A stretch of 9,111 nt of DNA from contig JAHWLA010000099.1 in NCBI GenBank assembly GCA_019347595.1, positions 1 to 9,111 of the forward strand, read 5' to 3'. This DNA is from Actinomycetota bacterium (GTDB lineage Bacteria; Actinomycetota; Acidimicrobiia; Acidimicrobiales; JAHWLA01). Numbering within the stretch: the first letter of the stretch is position 1; each line of letters starts with the position of its first letter. A model generated the notes under the pieces. It worked only from the letters and a program-made list of their open reading frames with translations, was not told the DNA's origin and did not search any database. Positions 6,258 through 9,111 of this stretch are shown piece by piece. The translations under genes were made by a program, and so were the position numbers.

Positions 6258-7534
6258 GCGTGTTCCTCCCCGAGGAAGGCGCCTTGCTCGCGCAGCGAAG
6301 CCTGCACGTTGGCGGCGCCTTCGTCCCGAGATTCCAGCATGGCAGCCGTGCCCGCCGCCTGCCCGAGGGCCATCGACGGGCCCATCACCCGCACGGAGGC
6401 GAGGGCGTCGGTGTCGGCCGAGATGCACCGGCCCGCCACCCACACGTTGGGCAGGCCCGCAGGGCGCAGCGCCCGCAGCGGCACCTGGTAGTAGCCGCCT
6501 TCCGGGAGGTGGACGTAGCGGGTCGACCGCCCCTCGGTGTGGTACTCCCGGGGCCACGCGCCCGCCGCCACGGCGTCGGGGAAGCGGGCCAGCCCCGACA
6601 CGTCGTCGCCCGTGAGCACGTATTCGCCCCCCACGCGCCGGGTCTCCCGCACCCCGAGGGTGGGGGCGGTGTCGGCCAGGAAGGCCTGCTCGAAGCCGGG
6701 CACGTGCTCGATGACGAAGGCGGCCGCCTCCTCGGCCAGCCGCCGCCCCTCCAGTTCGCCGAAGGTGGCGTGGTCGAGGCGGGTGACGTCGAGGGGGCTG
6801 CCGTCGGGCGCCCGCACCCGGGTCATGGCCCCGATGTACTCGCCTGGGCGAAAGGTCGGGATTAGGGCGCCGCCGTCCCGGGAAAGGTGCCCGCCGTACT
6901 GGGCGATCGCGGGTTTGAGCGCGCTCAGGTCCGCGTTGCCCACGTGCTGGAGGACGAACTGCATCGACGCGTATTGCCTGACGTCGCCGGTTGTCGTCGT
7001 CCCGCCCGCGAAGGCCACGAGGTCGGCGTCCCCGGACGCGTCCACGAACGACCTGGCCCGCACGGCCTGCGGTCCCCGCTTGGTGGCGACGACGACGGCT
7101 TCAACCCGGCCCTCGTCCACCACGACGTCGGCGACGAGGGCGTGGAGGAACAGCGTGATCCGCTCCTCGGCCGTCACCAGGTGGTCGAAGAGGCGCTTGG
7201 CCGCCCACGGCACGTAGAGGAGCACGGCCGTCCCCTCGAAGGGCACGGGACCGACCGCTCGGCCCGCGGCCTGGAGGGCGTCGGCCACCTCCCGCGCCAC
7301 GCCCCTGGTGACGAAGTCGAAGCCGCCGTCGCCCGTGCCGACGTAGAGCCCGCACACCGCGCCCACCGAGGCGGCGGTGAAGTTGCCGCCCAGGAAGCCG
7401 TGCCGTTCCAGCAGGCAGACGGTCGCCCCTTGGCGGGCGGCGGCCAGCGCCGCACCGAGGCCGGCAGGCCCGCCGCCCACCACGCAGACATCGACATCGG
7501 CGACCACTTGGGCGTCGCGGGAGGGCAGTCGCAT
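6254..7534 (-). CDS. FAD-dependent oxidoreductase (FAD_oxidored-like family)
   Basis: A 426-residue flavoprotein of unknown substrate. The dinucleotide fold begins at VDVCVVGGGPAGLGAALAAA (14-33; glycines 20/22/25) and continues to the acidic strand end LLER (41-44) and a GFLGGNFTAASVG loop (46-58). SFVDASGDADLVAFAG (162-177) is the second conserved FAD motif. GVRETRRVGGEYVLTGDDV (294-312) and NVWVAGRCISADTDALASVR (363-382), followed by GPSMALGQAAGTAA (385-398), are typical of the FAD_oxidored-type group (Pfam PF12831-like, by memory of the family). No iron-sulfur cysteine motif, signal peptide or membrane segment is seen. The ATG at 7534 is chosen because the FAD motif starts 14 residues later; the SD is weak (AGAGG very close to the ATG). 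It is first in a two-gene operon with the acyl-CoA synthetase. The pairing suggests a small catabolic or modification pathway, but the substrate is not deducible. Confidence 0.9.
   Translation of the reverse strand: MRLPSRDAQVVADVDVCVVGGGPAGLGAALAAARQGATVCLLERHGFLGGNFTAASVGAVCGLYVGTGDGGFDFVTRGVAREVADALQAAGRAVGPVPFEGTAVLLYVPWAAKRLFDHLVTAEERITLFLHALVADVVVDEGRVEAVVVATKRGPQAVRARSFVDASGDADLVAFAGGTTTTGDVRQYASMQFVLQHVGNADLSALKPAIAQYGGHLSRDGGALIPTFRPGEYIGAMTRVRAPDGSPLDVTRLDHATFGELEGRRLAEEAAAFVIEHVPGFEQAFLADTAPTLGVRETRRVGGEYVLTGDDVSGLARFPDAVAAGAWPREYHTEGRSTRYVHLPEGGYYQVPLRALRPAGLPNVWVAGRCISADTDALASVRVMGPSMALGQAAGTAAMLESRDEGAANVQASLREQGAFLGEEHA
6263..6271 (-). promoter_or_regulatory. Strong Shine-Dalgarno GGGGAGGAA for acyl-CoA synthetase
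   Basis: GGGGAGGAA on the minus strand ends five bases before the GTG at 6257. It lies within the last codons of the oxidoreductase gene and fixes the synthetase start at 6257 rather than at longer upstream readings of the same frame. Confidence 0.8.
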
Positions 7535-7576
7535 GCCTCTACCGATTCTCGGTCAAGCCCGCCGCACCTTCGGACG

Positions 7577-7582
7577 ACGATA
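7577..7582 (-). promoter_or_regulatory. Candidate -10 (TATCGT) for oxidoreductase-synthetase operon
   Basis: TATCGT on the minus strand fits TANNNT and would start RNA near 7570, leaving a leader of about 36 nt to the ATG at 7534. No convincing -35 is seen. It lies back-to-back with the start of the riboswitch leader on the other strand. Confidence 0.3.
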
Positions 7583-7589
7583 CGAGCAA

Positions 7590-7678
7590 CACGAAACGGC
7601 AACCCCGGGGAAACCCGGGACGCGCAAAGCCACGGGCCTACCGGAGCGTCGGCTCCCACGGCCGCCGGGCTGCCGAAT
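7590..7678 (+). promoter_or_regulatory. Cyclic-di-GMP-I (GEMM-I) riboswitch candidate upstream of CAP-domain gene
   Basis: The 156-bp gap before the CAP gene contains an RNA with GEMM-I architecture. P1 pairs CGGCA (7597-7601) with TGCCG (7671-7675) and continues past an A-C mismatch to C7603-G7669. The next hairpin is CCCGGG/CCCGGG (7604-7609 with 7614-7619) closed by a GAAA tetraloop (7610-7613). The conserved joining element GACGCGCAAAGCC (7619-7631) has two bases more than the common GACGCAAAGCC. The third helix has GGCC (7635-7638) pairing with GGCC (7660-7663) and an apical GGAGC/GCTCC stem; the CCTACC/CCCAC internal loop is where the tetraloop receptor is expected. By hand alignment to the Vibrio cholerae Vc2 aptamer, the ligand contacts G20, A47 and C92 correspond to G7598, A7626 and C7673. 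G at position 20 favours c-di-GMP over cGAMP (established for the family). The 3' strand of P1 ends three bases before the SD, and no terminator intervenes, so control is probably translational. Confidence 0.85.
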
Positions 7679-7684
7679 GGAGGA
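7679..7684 (+). promoter_or_regulatory. Ribosome binding site GGAGGA of CAP-domain gene
   Basis: GGAGGA ends six bases before the ATG at 7691 and starts three bases after the end of riboswitch helix P1. It fixes the start at 7691 and is the likely control point of the riboswitch. Confidence 0.85.
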
Positions 7685-7690
7685 CCGCGC

Positions 7691-8245
7691 ATGCGGTTGC
7701 GACACCTGTTGGTCGGAGTGGTGCTGGCGGCGATGGTGGTGGTGGGTGCACCTGCCCCGGCGTCGACCGCCGAAGTCGACCCCCAGGCCGCCGAGTCCGC
7801 CTTCGTGGCCAGGATCAACGCCCTGCGGGCGAGCAAGGGGCTCGGCACGCTCGAGGTCGACGGCGAGCTGACCGCCATCGCCCGGCGCTGGGCGGCCCGG
7901 ATGGCGGCGGTCGGGAACATCTCCCACAACCGCAACTTGCAGAACGAGGTCACCGCCGACTGGGCCAAGCTGGGAGAGAACGTCGGCATGGGGCCGCAGA
8001 TCGACAAGCTGCACCGGGCGTTCGTGGCCAGCCCCACGCACTACAAGAACCTGGTCGACGGCGACTTCACCCGCGTGGGGGTCGGGGTGGTCGTCACCGC
8101 CGACGGCACGATCTTCACGGCCCACCAGTTCGAGCGCCTGGCCTCCGACAACGCCGTGGTGGTCACGACAGCAGCCCCGTCGGCGCCGGCCCACGCCGTC
8201 GCAGTCCTCGACCAACTGCGCCACTTCGACCGCCCCGCCGCCTGA
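7691..8245 (+). CDS. Secreted CAP/SCP-domain (YkwD-like) protein
   Basis: A 184-residue exported protein. Residues 1-27 form a Sec signal peptide: MRLRH, a hydrophobic core LLVGVVLAAMVVVGAPAP, and a probable cleavage after ASTA. Residues 33-148 are a CAP domain: AAESAFVARINALRASKGLG (first helix), LTAIARRWAARMAAVGNISH with H79, KLGENVGMG with E96, a helix ending SPTHYKNLVD with H117, then VGVGVVVTADGTIFTAHQF (129-147), the last strands. The two histidines and the glutamate are the usual cavity residues of this superfamily. Bacterial members are thought to act at the cell envelope, but their chemistry is largely unknown. The C-terminal 36 residues are a non-conserved tail with no anchor, so the product should be released or periplasm-like. 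Expression is probably set by cyclic-di-GMP through the adjoining riboswitch (inference). A long hairpin follows the stop codon after five bases. Confidence 0.93.
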   Translation: MRLRHLLVGVVLAAMVVVGAPAPASTAEVDPQAAESAFVARINALRASKGLGTLEVDGELTAIARRWAARMAAVGNISHNRNLQNEVTADWAKLGENVGMGPQIDKLHRAFVASPTHYKNLVDGDFTRVGVGVVVTADGTIFTAHQFERLASDNAVVVTTAAPSAPAHAVAVLDQLRHFDRPAA

Positions 8246-8250
8246 CCCGA

Positions 8251-8301
8251 CGAAGTGTGCGGAGTTGGGCCGCTCGGAACGACCCAACTCCGCACACTTC
8301 G
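8251..8301. terminator. Long hairpin after CAP gene, terminator-like (possibly dispersed repeat)
   Basis: Arms 8251-8269 (CGAAGTGTGCGGAGTTGGG) and 8283-8301 are perfect 19-bp reverse complements around a 13-nt loop. On the plus strand the hairpin is followed by a short GGGTTTGT stretch, a weak U-tract, so it can terminate the CAP transcript. On the minus strand there is no T-run, although its position also suits termination of the convergent SAM hydrolase gene. The stem is less GC-rich than neighbouring DNA and longer than most intrinsic terminators. Confidence 0.6.
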
Positions 8302-8309
8302 AGGGTTTG

Positions 8310-8315
8310 TAGGGT
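8310..8315 (+). promoter_or_regulatory. -10 element TAGGGT for leaderless small ORF
   Basis: TAGGGT fits TANNNT and occupies exactly -12 to -7 relative to the ATG at 8322, the same geometry as at rex. The intervening bases are all G, which could also serve as a weak SD. No -35 is recognisable; that zone is the right arm of the hairpin. Confidence 0.45.
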
Positions 8316-8321
8316 GGGGGG

Positions 8322-8411
8322 ATGCGGCTTGGGACGACGATCGCCCTCGGGGCCCTGCTTCTGCTGATCTTCGGCGCGGCCTTCGTGCAGTTCGTCGTCT
8401 TGGCCCGCTAG
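8322..8411 (+). CDS. Small single-helix membrane peptide (29 aa)
   Basis: The peptide begins MRLGTTIALGALLLLIFGAA, continues FVQFVVLAR and stops at TAG 8409-8411. After a basic N-terminus (R2), residues 5-27 form one uninterrupted hydrophobic segment ended by Arg, the layout of a single-pass small membrane protein. Support for coding is the TANNNT promoter element at leaderless spacing, the exact fit of the ORF between the hairpin and the neighbouring stop codon, and GC-rich third positions. Its stop overlaps the convergent SAM hydrolase stop in a CTAG tetranucleotide. No function is known to me. Short hydrophobic ORFs also arise by chance, so the call is moderate. Confidence 0.55.
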   Translation: MRLGTTIALGALLLLIFGAAFVQFVVLAR

Positions 8412-9111
8412 GTGGGCTCGGCCAGCGACACGGCGTCGCCGGGCCGGATCTTGAGCTGCTGGGCGGCCGACAGCCGGTCCAGGGCGATCGACACCAGCCC
8501 GTAGGAGTCGACCACCAAGCCCACTTCGCCCGGCTTGAGGTCCCCGTAGGTGCGGGCCCGGCGGGCGGTGCGCACCTGGTCGGCGCCCCACCGGAGGGCG
8601 ACCCGGTCGCCCAACGCCTCGATCTCGTCGGGCGAGACGTTGAGCTGCACGTTGCCGAAGCGGTCGACCCACAGCACCTCGGCGTGCAGCACGCCGCCCT
8701 CTTCCCGGGGGATGGGCAGCACGCCCGGCCGCAGCGTGATGGGGTCGACCAACTCGCCCAGCTCGGACAGGTCGACGCCGTTGCACAGATGGCCCGCCAC
8801 GGGCCCGAAGATGTCGCGCCCGGCGAACGTCGGCCCCGGGGCGGGCAGGTGGAGCTCGGTGTTCGTCAGCGACACCGCCCTCGTGGCCCCGCCCACCATG
8901 GCGACAGCCGAGGCCAGCAGCCCGTTGTCGGGGCCGACGAGCACGCCTTCACCGTCGCCCACCTCCACGGCCACGCCCCGCCGCTCGGTGCCCACGCCGG
9001 GGTCGACCACGGCCAGCACCACGCCGGGGGCCAGGTACTGCACGCTGCGCACCAGGGCCAGCGACCCGGCCCGCACGTCGTGGGGCGGGATGTCGTGGGT
9101 GATGTCGATGA
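8408..9111 (-). CDS. SAM hydrolase / SAM hydroxide adenosyltransferase (DUF62), 5' end outside window
   Basis: Members of this family, related to fluorinase and chlorinase, cleave S-adenosylmethionine with water to adenosine and methionine; the physiological purpose is unclear. The 233 visible residues begin IDITHDIPPHDVRAGSLAL, typical for this point of the fold, so about 35-40 N-terminal residues lie beyond the right edge. LAVVDPGVGTERRGVAVEV carries the catalytic Asp and Arg, VGPDNGLL follows, and then GPTFAGRDIFGPVAGHL. In the archaeal reference enzyme the last motif is TFHGRD, with histidine in the catalytic triad; here alanine (codon 8822-8824) stands in its place. The C-terminal domain has VLWVDRFGNVQLNV and ends GDAVSLAEPT. 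No halogenase-specific feature can be judged from the visible part. The gene is convergent with the small membrane peptide, their stop codons overlapping by three bases. Confidence 0.93.
   Translation of the reverse strand, partial: IDITHDIPPHDVRAGSLALVRSVQYLAPGVVLAVVDPGVGTERRGVAVEVGDGEGVLVGPDNGLLASAVAMVGGATRAVSLTNTELHLPAPGPTFAGRDIFGPVAGHLCNGVDLSELGELVDPITLRPGVLPIPREEGGVLHAEVLWVDRFGNVQLNVSPDEIEALGDRVALRWGADQVRTARRARTYGDLKPGEVGLVVDSYGLVSIALDRLSAAQQLKIRPGDAVSLAEPT

Noticed and set aside
6258..6557. Upstream extension of the acyl-CoA synthetase frame to 6557
   Set aside because: It overlaps conserved oxidoreductase motifs. GGGGAGGAA and the GTGA overlap place the start at 6257.
7551..7556. TTGACC on the minus strand as the -35 of the oxidoreductase operon
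   Set aside because: It is only 16 bases upstream of the ATG, so its -10 would fall inside the coding region.
7590..7678. ydaO (c-di-AMP) or cobalamin riboswitch instead of GEMM-I
   Set aside because: The three-helix layout with a GAAA-capped hairpin and a GCAAAGCC joint matches GEMM-I. No B12-box or ydaO core elements are seen.
6887..7690. Upstream extension of the CAP gene frame as one 452-residue protein
   Set aside because: The extension is antisense to the FAD oxidoreductase and then runs through the riboswitch. The signal peptide and strong SD place the true start at 7691.
8408..9111. Fluorinase or chlorinase
   Set aside because: The halide-binding specificity regions are not identifiable, the N-terminus is missing, and no organohalogen biosynthesis genes are nearby. 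SAM hydrolase is the default family member.
1..9111. CRISPR arrays, insertion sequences, tRNA genes or phage genes
   Set aside because: I saw no regularly spaced repeats, transposase motifs, cloverleaf sequences or phage proteins on either strand.

Overview
The window is a gene-dense, very GC-rich stretch of bacterial chromosome. Strong GC bias at third codon positions, GTG starts, leaderless-type promoters (TANNNT exactly 6 nt before a start codon) and a rex-hem gene order known from Streptomyces point to an actinobacterium. An Acidimicrobiia-like lineage is my guess but cannot be proven from this sequence. There are no tRNA, rRNA, CRISPR, transposase or phage genes. The genes look chromosomal and mostly housekeeping, and the less ordinary content lies in the non-coding segments.

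Left part (1-4040, all minus strand): a tightly packed tetrapyrrole operon reading rex, precorrin-2 dehydrogenase, hemA, hemC and cobA, the last running off the left edge. HemA makes glutamate-1-semialdehyde from Glu-tRNA, HemC makes hydroxymethylbilane, CobA methylates uroporphyrinogen III, and the dehydrogenase converts precorrin-2 to sirohydrochlorin. The operon can therefore feed heme, siroheme and cobalamin. Rex, an NADH/NAD+ sensor, is the first gene. A near-consensus Rex operator sits just upstream of a leaderless-type rex promoter, so the operon is probably autoregulated by redox state. A perfect 37-bp palindrome lies between hemC and cobA.

Middle (4041-7534): a 22-bp-arm hairpin overlaps the start of a seven-helix membrane protein gene on the plus strand. 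That gene ends inside the convergent 3' end of an AMP-forming acyl-CoA synthetase gene. The synthetase is translationally coupled (GTGA overlap) to an upstream FAD-dependent oxidoreductase; both are on the minus strand and form a two-gene operon of unknown pathway.

Right part (7535-9111): the intergenic region after the oxidoreductase start carries a well-formed candidate cyclic-di-GMP-I (GEMM-I) riboswitch. It lies directly in front of the ribosome binding site of a secreted CAP/SCP-domain protein gene on the plus strand. This is the most interesting regulatory element in the window. A 19-bp-arm hairpin follows the CAP gene. Next come a 29-residue single-helix membrane peptide gene, apparently leaderless, and the 3' part of a SAM hydrolase (DUF62) gene on the opposite strand. 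The stop codons of these last two genes share one CTAG.
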